Assembly: GCF_000745215.1 (NCBI RefSeq) | Contig: NZ_JQNK01000009.1 | Location: 1,674,001-1,738,000 of the forward strand | Origin: Methylosinus sp. PW1 | GTDB taxonomy: Bacteria > Pseudomonadota > Alphaproteobacteria > Rhizobiales > Beijerinckiaceae | DNA length: 64,000 bases | Direction of reading: 5' to 3' | Shown here: in pieces, positions 19,482 through 27,986 of the stretch | Position numbering within the stretch: position 1 is the stretch's first letter | How the letters are laid out: each line of letters starts with the position of its first letter | Notes under the pieces: model-generated | Database searches by the model: none | Told to the model about the DNA's origin: nothing | What the model saw: only the letters and a program-made list of their open reading frames with translations | Program-made: the position numbers and the translations under genes

Positions 19482-21459
19482 GATTCTCATCGCCAATCGG
19501 GGCGAGATCGCATGCCGCGTGATCGCGACCGCGCGGCGCATGGGCGTCATCGCGGCCGCCATCTATTCGGACGTCGACGCGCAGGCGCGTCATGTCGCGC
19601 TCGCCGACGAAGCCTATCCACTGGGCGCGGCGCCAGCGCGCGAGAGCTATCTCGCAATCGACAAGATCATCGCCGCCGCGCGCCGCGCGGGCGCGCAGGC
19701 CGTTCATCCCGGCTATGGCTTTCTCTCCGAGAACGCGGCATTCGCGGAGCGTTGCGCCGAGGCCGACCTCGTCTTCATCGGACCGACGCCGCAAGCCATG
19801 CGTCTCATGAGCTCCAAGACGCACGCACGCGCATTGATGGAAAGCGCCGGCGTGCCGATCGTGCCGGGCTTTCACGGCGCGCAAGATATCGAGAGCCTCG
19901 CCGCAGCGGCGATACGCATCGGCTTTCCCGTGCTCGTCAAGGCTTCGGCGGGCGGCGGCGGCAAAGGCATGCGCCGCGTCGCGACGCGGGGCGAGCTGCG
20001 CGGCGCGATCGAGAGCGCGCGGCGAGAGGCGGCGTCCGCATTCGGCGACGATTCGCTGCTGATCGAGAAGGCGCTCGATGGCGCGCGGCATATAGAAGCG
20101 CAGATTTTCGGCGATGCGCATGGCGCCCTCGTCGCTTTCCCAGAACGTGACTGCTCGATCCAACGCCGTCATCAGAAGATCATCGAGGAGACGCCCGCAC
20201 CGGGCCTTTCGACAGAGCTGAGGTACGCCTTGCGCGAGGCCGCGCTCGCCGCCGGGCGCGCGGTCTCCTATATCGGCGCCGGAACGGTCGAATTTCTCGT
20301 GAAGGACGACAGCTTCTACTTTCTCGAGATGAACACGCGGCTGCAGGTGGAGCATCCGATCACCGAAATGATATCGGGCGTCGATCTCGTGGAATGGCAG
20401 CTGCGCGTCGCGTCCGGCGAGAAGCTGCCCGCGCGCCGAGACGAGATCGCGCCGCATGGACATTCGATCGAAGCGCGACTCTATGCGGAGACGCCGGCGC
20501 GCGATTTTCTGCCTTGTGTCGGCCGGCTCGAGCACTGGCGCACGCCGCGCGAGGATGGCGCTATTCGTGTCGAAACCGGCGTGCGTGAAGGCGATGCGGT
20601 AACGCCATTCTACGATCCGCTGCTCGCCAAGATCGTCGCGCATGGCGAAGACCGAGAGACCGCCCGCGCAAAGCTCGCCGCGGCGCTGCGTGATTGCGAG
20701 ATCGTGGGCGTGGAGACGAATCTGCTGTTGCTGCGCGCAATTCTCGACAGCGAAGCGTATGCCGCGGGCGAGATCGACACGGGATTTCTTCCGCGTCATC
20801 TCGAGCTTATCCTCGCGGGATCGGAAGCGCTGGACGAGGACGCCGAAACCCTCGTGCTCGCAGCGGGCGCCGCCGCTCGGCTACGCCGTCTTCGCGCCGA
20901 GCGCAATGAGGAGACGCCTTGGGATGCGAGCGACGCTTGGCGCCTGAATGGCGCGGCGCGGCAGAAGCTGCTCGTCCGTTTCCAGGATCGCGACATTCCC
21001 TTGACGATCGCGCCCCTGCCCAAGGGCGCCTTCCGCTTGCAAACCCCCAAGTCGCTGCATTTCGTCGCGCTCGAGAGCGACGCAGAACACATGAGCCTGC
21101 GCATCGACGGCGTCGCGCGAAAGCTTTCGATCGTCGAGCGCCCAAAAGGCTTCGTCATCATATGGAATGGACGCAACCACGAGCTTTCGCTCGTCGATCC
21201 GCTCGCGCCGCCGCGCGCGGAACGCGATGACGAGGCGGCGCTCGCGGCGCCGCTGCCGGCGCGCGTCACCGGACTCTTCGCCAGCGTCGGCGAGAGCGTG
21301 AAGAAAGGCGCGCCGCTCGTCATGCTCGAGGCGATGAAGATGGAAATCGCATTGTCGGCGCCGCGAGACGGGCGCATATCGGAGATTCGGACGACGATCG
21401 GCGATATGGTGCGGCAGGGCGAGCGGCTGATCGTCTTCGCCGAGGGAGAAGCGGCATGA
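19471..21459 (+). CDS. mccA: 3-Methylcrotonyl-CoA carboxylase, biotin-carrying (alpha) subunit
   Basis: Carboxylates its own biotin with ATP and bicarbonate. The 662-residue chain contains a biotin carboxylase module (KILIANRGEIACRVI, ATP-grasp HASAGGGGKGMR-like loop at KASAGGGGKGMRRV, EMNTRLQVEHPITE). A linking BT domain follows, then a C-terminal biotinyl domain with LEAMKMEI, the biotinylated Lys near residue 623. Its start overlaps the hydratase gene and its end overlaps hmgL by 4 bp (ATGA type). Confidence 0.95.
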   Translation: MLRKILIANRGEIACRVIATARRMGVIAAAIYSDVDAQARHVALADEAYPLGAAPARESYLAIDKIIAAARRAGAQAVHPGYGFLSENAAFAERCAEADLVFIGPTPQAMRLMSSKTHARALMESAGVPIVPGFHGAQDIESLAAAAIRIGFPVLVKASAGGGGKGMRRVATRGELRGAIESARREAASAFGDDSLLIEKALDGARHIEAQIFGDAHGALVAFPERDCSIQRRHQKIIEETPAPGLSTELRYALREAALAAGRAVSYIGAGTVEFLVKDDSFYFLEMNTRLQVEHPITEMISGVDLVEWQLRVASGEKLPARRDEIAPHGHSIEARLYAETPARDFLPCVGRLEHWRTPREDGAIRVETGVREGDAVTPFYDPLLAKIVAHGEDRETARAKLAAALRDCEIVGVETNLLLLRAILDSEAYAAGEIDTGFLPRHLELILAGSEALDEDAETLVLAAGAAARLRRLRAERNEETPWDASDAWRLNGAARQKLLVRFQDRDIPLTIAPLPKGAFRLQTPKSLHFVALESDAEHMSLRIDGVARKLSIVERPKGFVIIWNGRNHELSLVDPLAPPRAERDDEAALAAPLPARVTGLFASVGESVKKGAPLVMLEAMKMEIALSAPRDGRISEIRTTIGDMVRQGERLIVFAEGEAA

Positions 21460-22376
21460 AGATTCCGCAACGCGTGCGCATCGTCGAGGTCGGCCCGCGC
21501 GACGGCCTGCAGAATGAAAGCGCGATGGTTTCAGTGGAGACCAAGGTCACGCTGATCGAGAAGCTGGCCGCGGCGGGGCTGCGCGACATAGAAGCGGGAA
21601 GCTTCGTCTCGGCGAATCGCGTTCCGCAAATGGCGGATACCAAGCGCGTGCTCGCACATCTTCGTTTGCCGCCGCATGTTCATCTGTCCGTTCTCATTCC
21701 CAATACGCGCGGACTCGAGGAAGCGCTCGCTTGCGGCGTGCGCGGCGTCGCCATTTTCGCCGCGGCGAGCGAGAGCTTTTCGAAAGAAAATATCGGCTGC
21801 ACAATCACGGAGAGCCTGACGCGTTATGCGCCCGTCGTCGAAGCGGCGGTCGGCGCAGGGCTCGAGGTGCGCGGCTATATTTCCTGCGCGCTCGGCTGTC
21901 CCTATGAAGGCGAGGTCGCGCCACGCGCCGTCGCGACGCTGGCCCGCGATCTCGCAGCGCTCGGCTGCCACGAGATTTCACTCGGCGACACGATCGGCGT
22001 CGGCGTGCCTTTGCAAGCGCGGCGGCTCGTGGAAGAGGTCGGACGCGACGTTCCCTTGGCGCAGATCGCGGTTCATTTTCATGACAGCTATGGCCAGGCG
22101 CTCGCCAATATATTCGCTTGCGTAGAGATGGGCGTCGGCGTCGTCGACGCATCCGTCGCGGGCCTCGGCGGCTGTCCCTTCGCGCCGGGTGCGAGCGGCA
22201 ATGTCGCAACGGAGGATGTTGTCTATATGCTCGAGCGTTCGGGAATCGAGACGGGCGTCGATCTCGCCGCGCTGATAGATGCAGGCGGTTTCATTTGCGA
22301 AAGCCTCGGACGCGAGACGGCGAGCCGCGCCGCGCGCGCATCGCTTCTCCAGCGCGAGAAAAGGCGCCGCGCATGA
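21456..22376 (+). CDS. hmgL: Hydroxymethylglutaryl-CoA lyase
   Basis: Cleaves HMG-CoA to acetoacetate and acetyl-CoA, the last leucine-specific step. The 306-residue TIM-barrel protein opens with VRIVEVGPRDGLQNE, which holds metal and substrate ligands. It has the HMGL signature SLGDTIGVG and the catalytic-cysteine loop GLGGCPFAPGASGN. Start and stop both overlap neighbours (mccA before, the hydrolase gene after), so it is in the middle of a tight operon. Confidence 0.95.
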   Translation: MKIPQRVRIVEVGPRDGLQNESAMVSVETKVTLIEKLAAAGLRDIEAGSFVSANRVPQMADTKRVLAHLRLPPHVHLSVLIPNTRGLEEALACGVRGVAIFAAASESFSKENIGCTITESLTRYAPVVEAAVGAGLEVRGYISCALGCPYEGEVAPRAVATLARDLAALGCHEISLGDTIGVGVPLQARRLVEEVGRDVPLAQIAVHFHDSYGQALANIFACVEMGVGVVDASVAGLGGCPFAPGASGNVATEDVVYMLERSGIETGVDLAALIDAGGFICESLGRETASRAARASLLQREKRRRA

Positions 22377-23422
22377 GCGATATTCTCGTCTCTCGCACGC
22401 GCAAGGTCGGGCGCCTGTCGTTGAACCGGCCGAAGGCGCTGAACAGCCTGACGCTGGATATGGTGCGCGATTTTTCCACCGCGCTCGACTCCTTCGGCGC
22501 CGATCGGGAGATCGTCGCCGTCGTGGTGACGGGCGAGGGCCAACGCGGCTTTTGCGCCGGCGGCGATATTCGCGCGCTCTATGAGTTGCGCGTCGGCGAC
22601 CGCAGCCTCTATGAGACGTTCTGGCGCGAGGAATATCGGCTGAACGCGCGCATCGCCGCCTTTCCGAAGTCCTATGTCGCGATGATGGATGGAATCGTCA
22701 TGGGCGGCGGCGTCGGCCTTTCCGCGCATGGCAATTTTCGTATCGTCACGGAGCGCACGCGTCTCGCTATGCCAGAGACGGCGATCGGCTTTATTCCCGA
22801 CGTCGGCGGCTCCTGGCTGCTCACGCGCAATGGCGGCGTTGGGCGCTTCATGGCGCTTTCCGGCATGACGGTCGGTCCGCATGACGCGATCTTCGCCGGG
22901 CTCGCGGATGTGCTCGTGGATTCGGCCTCGCTGCCAGAGCTGCTCGCCCTTCTGAGCGATATAAGCGAGGCGGAAGAGCTGCGGCCGCTGCTGGCGCGCT
23001 TCGCCAAATCATCCGGCCTCGGCGCCTTGTCGCGACACGAGACTTTGCTGCGGCGCGTGACGGCGCATTCGAGCGTCGAGCGCCTCATCGCCGCGCTCGA
23101 GACAGAGGGTTCGGAGTTCGCGCGCGAGGCGGCGGCGACGCTCGCCATGCGCTCGCCGACGAGCCTGAAAGTGACGCTGCAGCTGCTGCGCCGCGCGGCG
23201 GATGCGGAAAATCTGGAAGCGTGCCTGCGCCAGGAATTTCGCACGGCTTGCAATCTTCTTTCGACGCATGATCTCTTTGAGGGTATTCGCGCCGCCGTCA
23301 TCGACAAGGATCGCGATCCGCATTGGTCGCCGGCGACGCTCGCGGAAGTGGACGACGCCTCGGTGAAGGCGCTGCTCGATGGCGGCGCGGCGCCGGAGTT
23401 CGAATTTCGAGCCTGGACATGA
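22373..23422 (+). CDS. 3-Hydroxyisobutyryl-CoA hydrolase-like protein
   Basis: A crotonase-superfamily protein of 349 residues. The opening RTRKVGRLSLNRPKALNSL, the CAGGDIRALYE loop, MDGIVMGGGVGLSAHG, and the PETAIGFIPDVGGSW stretch with its Glu and Asp are characteristic of 3-hydroxyisobutyryl-CoA hydrolase, which releases 3-hydroxyisobutyrate from its CoA ester in valine breakdown. The ATG at 22373 overlaps the hmgL stop; its own stop overlaps the thiolase start at 23419. It brings a valine step into the leucine operon. A plain enoyl-CoA hydratase role is less likely given the length. Confidence 0.88.
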   Translation: MSDILVSRTRKVGRLSLNRPKALNSLTLDMVRDFSTALDSFGADREIVAVVVTGEGQRGFCAGGDIRALYELRVGDRSLYETFWREEYRLNARIAAFPKSYVAMMDGIVMGGGVGLSAHGNFRIVTERTRLAMPETAIGFIPDVGGSWLLTRNGGVGRFMALSGMTVGPHDAIFAGLADVLVDSASLPELLALLSDISEAEELRPLLARFAKSSGLGALSRHETLLRRVTAHSSVERLIAALETEGSEFAREAAATLAMRSPTSLKVTLQLLRRAADAENLEACLRQEFRTACNLLSTHDLFEGIRAAVIDKDRDPHWSPATLAEVDDASVKALLDGGAAPEFEFRAWT

Positions 23423-24600
23423 GCGAGAGCTTCGATCCCGTGGTCATCATCGGCGCGGCGCGCACGCCGATCGGCGCGATGCTCGGCGAGCTGAAGAGAG
23501 TTTCGGCGCCGGAGCTCGGCGCGGCGGCGATTCGCGCCGCGGTGGCGCGCGCCGACGCGCCGACAGATCAGATCGACGATGTGCTCATGGGCTGCGTGCT
23601 GACAGCGGGCCTCGGCCAGGCGCCGGCGCGGCAGGCGTCGCTCGCCGCCGGTCTGCCGGAGGCCGCGGGCTGCGTGACGATCAATAAAATGTGCGGCTCC
23701 GGCATGAAGGCGATCCAGCTCGCGCATGACCAACTGCTCGCCGGCAGCTCGCACGCCATCGTCGCCGGCGGCATGGAGAGCATGAGCAATGCGCCCTATC
23801 TGCTCGAGCGCGCGCGCGAAGGCTATCGCATGGGGCATAAGAAGCTCCTCGATCATATGTTTCTCGACGGGCTCGAGGACGCCTATGACAAGGGCCGTCT
23901 GATGGGCGATTTCGCCGAGGATTGCGCGACGACGCATCAATTCACGCGGCAAATGCAGGATGATTATGCGACGCTCTCGCTCGAGCGCGCGCGGCGTGCG
24001 GCGCAGCAGGGCGATTTCGACTGGGAGATCGCGCCGATCGAAGCGCATGACACGACGATCACGCGCGATGAATTGCCGTCGAAAGCGAAGATCGAGGCGA
24101 TCATGAAATTGAAGCCGGCGTTTCGCGAGGGCGGCACGGTGACGGCGGCCAATTCCAGCGCCATTTCCGACGGCGCCGCGGCGCTGACCTTGATGCGGCG
24201 GGAGCGGGCCGAGCGCGCCGGCCTCGCGCCGCTGGCGATCATTCGCGCCCATGCGACCCATGCGGGGCCGCCCAATCTGTTTCCGACGGCGCCGATCTCG
24301 GCCATGCGCAAGCTCGCCGAGCGCCTCGGCTGGCCGCTGTCGAGCGTCGATCTCTTCGAGATCAACGAGGCTTTCGCCGTCGTCGTGATGGCGGCGATGC
24401 GCGAGCTCGATCTGCCGCGCGAAAAGGTGAATGTGCATGGCGGCGCCTGCGCGCTCGGTCATCCGATCGGCGCCTCGGGCGCGCGCATCGTCGTCACTCT
24501 GCTCGCGGCGCTGCGCAAATATGGGCTGCGACGCGGCGTCGCCGCGCTCTGCATCGGCGGCGGCGAGGCGGCGGCGGTGGCGATAGAGACGGTGAATTAG
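23419..24600 (+). CDS. Acetyl-CoA C-acyltransferase (thiolase)
   Basis: A 393-residue thiolase with the nucleophile Cys92 in INKMCGSGMKA, NEAFAVVVMAAM, and the second cysteine in GGACALGHPIGASGAR near the C-terminus. In this operon it would convert acetoacetyl-CoA to two acetyl-CoA after HMG-CoA lyase, provided acetoacetate is activated by an enzyme not found here. A role on other 3-ketoacyl-CoAs is possible. Last gene of the run that starts at ivd; a palindromic repeat follows and the next gene is convergent. Confidence 0.93.
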   Translation: MSESFDPVVIIGAARTPIGAMLGELKRVSAPELGAAAIRAAVARADAPTDQIDDVLMGCVLTAGLGQAPARQASLAAGLPEAAGCVTINKMCGSGMKAIQLAHDQLLAGSSHAIVAGGMESMSNAPYLLERAREGYRMGHKKLLDHMFLDGLEDAYDKGRLMGDFAEDCATTHQFTRQMQDDYATLSLERARRAAQQGDFDWEIAPIEAHDTTITRDELPSKAKIEAIMKLKPAFREGGTVTAANSSAISDGAAALTLMRRERAERAGLAPLAIIRAHATHAGPPNLFPTAPISAMRKLAERLGWPLSSVDLFEINEAFAVVVMAAMRELDLPREKVNVHGGACALGHPIGASGARIVVTLLAALRKYGLRRGVAALCIGGGEAAAVAIETVN

Positions 24601-24601
24601 A

Positions 24602-24645
24602 GTGTTTTCGAGCGAAGTGGGAACCGGTTCGCGTGAAGAAAACAC
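24602..24645. repeat. Palindromic repeat / bidirectional terminator between convergent genes
   Basis: GTGTTTTC (24602-24609) pairs with GAAAACAC (24638-24645), with an inner stem GCGAA (24612-24616) and TTCGC (24628-24632). From memory, near-identical palindromes are widespread between genes in Rhizobiales. Here it separates the thiolase from the convergent leucine dehydrogenase, where it can terminate in both directions. Confidence 0.65.
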
Positions 24646-24659
24646 GACAGAATTGAACT

Positions 24660-25796
24660 CTAGCGCCAGCGCTGCGTCGCCATCATCTTGCGCAGACGCT
24701 CCTGCACCAGCGCTGTCGCAGCGTCGCGCAATGAGACGCGCATTGTGGAAGCGCGCGCGATGATCTCTCGCATGTTGCGGGAAATCTTTTCTTCTATCGC
24801 CGCGAAAGCGGCCTTCTCGTCGCCGCCGGCATATTCCACGGATGCGCAGATCACGCCGCCGGCGTTGGCGATGAAGTCGGGCGCGCTGACGATTCCACGC
24901 TCGAACATGATGCGCTCCGCCTCGGCGGTCGCCGGAATATTGGCGCCCTGCACCACGAGCTTGCATTGCAAGCCGCCGACATTATCGGCGCGCAACACAT
25001 CCGGCCGCGCGGCGGGGATGAAAATATCGCAAGGCGCGGCGAGCAGCGCATCGGGCGCCAGCGCTTCGCCGCGCGCATGGCTGGCGACGCTGCGGCCTTC
25101 GCTGCGGATCTGCGCCAATGCGTCAATGTCGAGTCCGGCCGCGTCATAGATCGCGCCGCGGCGGTCGGAAGCGCCCACCAATATCGCGCCTTTGCGCGCG
25201 AGGAATCGCGCGGCGTGCCGACCGACAGCGCCGAAGCCTTCGACGACGACGCGCGCGCCCTCGAGCTTCAGCCCGGCGGATGGCGCGGCCGCCTCCGCGG
25301 CTATGGCGACGCCATAGCCTGTCGCGCCGATCTCATCGAGCGGAACGCCGCCGAGCACGGCAGGCAATCCCACGGCGCGGCCGATCTCGTCATGCACATA
25401 GGCCATGCAGGTTTCGTTCGTACCCATGTCCGGGCCGGGAATGTAATCGGTCAAGGGCTCGATCGCCTTGGCGAAGGCGCGAATGAGCTGCTCTTTCTCC
25501 TGCGGAGGCATCGCAGGATCGCCGAAGATGACGGATTTGCCGCCGCCGTGGCGCAGACCGCAGGCGGCGTTCTTCAACGTCATGGCGCGGGCGAGGCGGA
25601 AGCATTCTTCGACGCCGACATCCGGCGCCATGCGCACGCCGCCTATGGCGGGGCCGGCGGCGATATTATCGATGACGACGATCGCCTCGAGGCCGACGCC
25701 CGGCGTGCTCACATAGACGATTTTCGCCGGGCCGAATTCGTCGACGAAGGGGAAAGCGTCTGATTTGGACGACGCGGACAGGGACGACGCGGACAT
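24660..25796 (-). CDS. Leucine/branched-chain amino acid dehydrogenase (Glu/Leu/Phe/Val family)
   Basis: NAD-dependent oxidative deamination of leucine (also valine or isoleucine) to the 2-oxo acid. The 378-residue protein has catalytic lysines at about 75 (TLKNA) and 87 (GGGKSVI), the PGPDMGTNE substrate loop, and a Rossmann fingerprint VVEGFGAVGRHAA. The N-terminus contains a tandem SASS-L-SASS repeat from a 13-bp direct repeat in the DNA. It is divergent from the keto-acid dehydrogenase genes, so it would supply their substrates. Phenylalanine dehydrogenase is an alternative, but context favours leucine. Confidence 0.85.
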   Translation of the reverse strand: MSASSLSASSKSDAFPFVDEFGPAKIVYVSTPGVGLEAIVVIDNIAAGPAIGGVRMAPDVGVEECFRLARAMTLKNAACGLRHGGGKSVIFGDPAMPPQEKEQLIRAFAKAIEPLTDYIPGPDMGTNETCMAYVHDEIGRAVGLPAVLGGVPLDEIGATGYGVAIAAEAAAPSAGLKLEGARVVVEGFGAVGRHAARFLARKGAILVGASDRRGAIYDAAGLDIDALAQIRSEGRSVASHARGEALAPDALLAAPCDIFIPAARPDVLRADNVGGLQCKLVVQGANIPATAEAERIMFERGIVSAPDFIANAGGVICASVEYAGGDEKAAFAAIEEKISRNMREIIARASTMRVSLRDAATALVQERLRKMMATQRWR

Positions 25797-25927
25797 GGAT
25801 CATGAACTGGGCGCGCGCGCGAGCGATTCAAGCGCTCTTCGGCTCACGCAGCAAAAAATTCCCTAGGGCGGATGAAAAGCGCGAGGCGGCGCCTTACGTC
25901 ACTCTGACGAAGCTCGAGGCAGGCCCG

Positions 25928-27013
25928 ATGACCATTGGCGTCTCCTTCCAGATCGACTTTCTTCGTTTCCTCTCCGCGTCGGGCGAGCTCGACCCGGCGA
26001 CGCCGCGCGAGGCGATAGACCCCGAGCTTCTGCTCGGCCTCTATCGCGCCATGGCGCGAACGCGCGCCTATGACGGAAAAGCCATCGCTCTGCAGCGCAC
26101 CGGCAAGCTCGGCACTTTCGCCTCCGCTCTCGGGCAGGAGGCGATCGGCGTCGGCATAGGCGCGGCCATGCGCGGAGAAGATGTGCTCGCGCCGTCTTAT
26201 CGCGACCATGGCGCGCAATTGCTGCGCGGCATGACGATGGTGGAAAATCTCGTCTATTGGGGCGGAGACGAGCGCGGCAGCGATTACGCCGTTCCGCGCA
26301 GCGACTTTCCCATCTGCGTTCCCGTCGGCACGCAAGTGGCGCATGCGGCGGGCGCGGCTTACGCCTTCAAGCTGCGCAATGAGAAACGCGTCGCGGTGAC
26401 AATCCTCGGCGATGGCGGCGCGTCGACCGGCGATTTCTACTCGGCCTTGAACATGGCCGCCGTCTGGCGCGTTCCGCTCGTCGTCGTCATCAATAATAAT
26501 CAATGGGCGATCTCGACTCCGCGCGAAATGGAATCGGCGACCGCGACTCTCGCGCAAAAAGCGGTCGCCGCCGGCGTCGAGGGACGTCAGGTCGATGGCA
26601 ATGATGTGATCGCCATGCGCCATGTCGCGCATGCGGCGATAGAGAAAGCGCGCGACGGCGGCGGGCCGACGCTCATAGAGGCGCTGAGCTATCGGCTCGG
26701 CGACCACACGACAGCGGATGACGCCTCGCGCTATCGCGACGTCGAGATCGTGCGGCGCGAGGCGGAGAAGGAGCCGATCGCGCGGCTGCGCAAATATCTC
26801 GCGACGCGGGGATTATGGAGCGAGGAGCAGGAGAAGCGCCTCACGAAAGACTGCGCCGATGAGGTGGAGCGCGCGGTCGCCGCCTATCTCGCGACGCCGC
26901 CGCAGGCGTTCTCGGCGATGTTCGATCATCTCTTCGCGCAGCTGCCGGAATCGATGCGCGATCAATATGAGGAAGCGCGGCGCTTCGCGCCGGAGGATGG
27001 CGGCCATGGCTGA
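25928..27013 (+). CDS. Branched-chain 2-oxo acid dehydrogenase E1 component, alpha subunit
   Basis: The thiamine-diphosphate subunit that decarboxylates branched-chain 2-oxo acids. From the ATG at 25928 (GAGG 8 nt upstream) it has 361 residues. The TPP motif runs from GDG at 161-163 to NNN at 189-191, and SYRLGDHTTADDASRYR is the phosphorylation-loop region of E1 alpha proteins. Overlaps the E1 beta gene by 8 bp. A pyruvate-specific E1 is the alternative; the leucine genes on both sides favour branched-chain substrates. Confidence 0.9.
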   Translation: MTIGVSFQIDFLRFLSASGELDPATPREAIDPELLLGLYRAMARTRAYDGKAIALQRTGKLGTFASALGQEAIGVGIGAAMRGEDVLAPSYRDHGAQLLRGMTMVENLVYWGGDERGSDYAVPRSDFPICVPVGTQVAHAAGAAYAFKLRNEKRVAVTILGDGGASTGDFYSALNMAAVWRVPLVVVINNNQWAISTPREMESATATLAQKAVAAGVEGRQVDGNDVIAMRHVAHAAIEKARDGGGPTLIEALSYRLGDHTTADDASRYRDVEIVRREAEKEPIARLRKYLATRGLWSEEQEKRLTKDCADEVERAVAAYLATPPQAFSAMFDHLFAQLPESMRDQYEEARRFAPEDGGHG

Positions 27014-27986
27014 GCTCACTCTCGTCGAGGCCGTCAATCGCGCGCTCGCGCATGCGCTGGAGCATGATCCCGCCGTGCTGCTTCTCGGCGAGGATATCGG
27101 CGTCAATGGCGGCGTGTTTCGCGCGACGCTCGGCCTGCAGCAACGCTTCGGCTCGGGGCGCGTTCTCGACACGCCGCTCGCCGAGGCGGCCATCGCCGGC
27201 GTCGCCGTCGGCATGGCGGCGATGGGGCTGAAGCCGGTGATGGAGATTCAATTCAGCGGCTTCATCTATCCGGCGCTGGATCAGCTCATCAATCACGCCT
27301 CGCGTCTGCGCAATCGCACGCGCGGGCGGCTCAGCTGTCCCATGGTGCTGCGCGCGCCCAATGGCGGCGGCATTCACGCGCCGGAACATCATTCGGAAAG
27401 CCCCGAAGCCATGCTCGCGCATACGCCCGGCCTGCGCGTCGTCATTCCCTCTTCGCCGGCCCGCGCCTATGGCCTGCTGCTCGCAGCCATTCGCGATCCC
27501 GATCCCGTCGTCTTCCTCGAGCCGACGCGGCTCTATCGCCTCTTCAAGCAGGAGGTGATCGACGATGGCGAGAGCCTGCCGCTCGACACATGCTTCGTCT
27601 CGCGCGAGGGACGCGACGTCACGCTGATCGCCTGGGGCGGCATGCTGCATGAGGCGCTCGCCGCCGCCGACAGCCTCGCGAGCGAAGGCGTCGATTGCGA
27701 GGTCATCGACATTGCGACGCTGAAGCCGCTCGACGCCGAGACCATTTTGCGCTCGGTGGAGAAGACCGGCCGCTGCGTCATCGTGCAGGAGGCCGCGCGC
27801 ACCGCGGGCTTCGGCGCGGAGATCGCCGCCGTCATCGCCGAGCGCGGATTGTATTTTCTGCAAGCGCCGGTGCGGCGCGTCACCGGCTATGACGTCGTGA
27901 TGCCGCTGGCGCGGCTCGAGGGACAATATTTGCCGAGCGTCGCGCGCATCGCCGACGCCGTGCGCAAAACGATGGAGGCGGCATGA
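27006..27986 (+). CDS. Branched-chain 2-oxo acid dehydrogenase E1 component, beta subunit
   Basis: A 326-residue transketolase-like subunit that completes the E1 active site. Landmarks: LLGEDIGVNGGVFRAT, DTPLAEAAIAGVAVGMA, EIQFSGFIYPALDQL, and HHSESPEAMLAHTPGLRVV, which carries the His residues of this family. Its start overlaps E1 alpha and its stop overlaps the E2 gene (ATGA), consistent with a fixed stoichiometric complex. Confidence 0.92.
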   Translation: MAELTLVEAVNRALAHALEHDPAVLLLGEDIGVNGGVFRATLGLQQRFGSGRVLDTPLAEAAIAGVAVGMAAMGLKPVMEIQFSGFIYPALDQLINHASRLRNRTRGRLSCPMVLRAPNGGGIHAPEHHSESPEAMLAHTPGLRVVIPSSPARAYGLLLAAIRDPDPVVFLEPTRLYRLFKQEVIDDGESLPLDTCFVSREGRDVTLIAWGGMLHEALAAADSLASEGVDCEVIDIATLKPLDAETILRSVEKTGRCVIVQEAARTAGFGAEIAAVIAERGLYFLQAPVRRVTGYDVVMPLARLEGQYLPSVARIADAVRKTMEAA

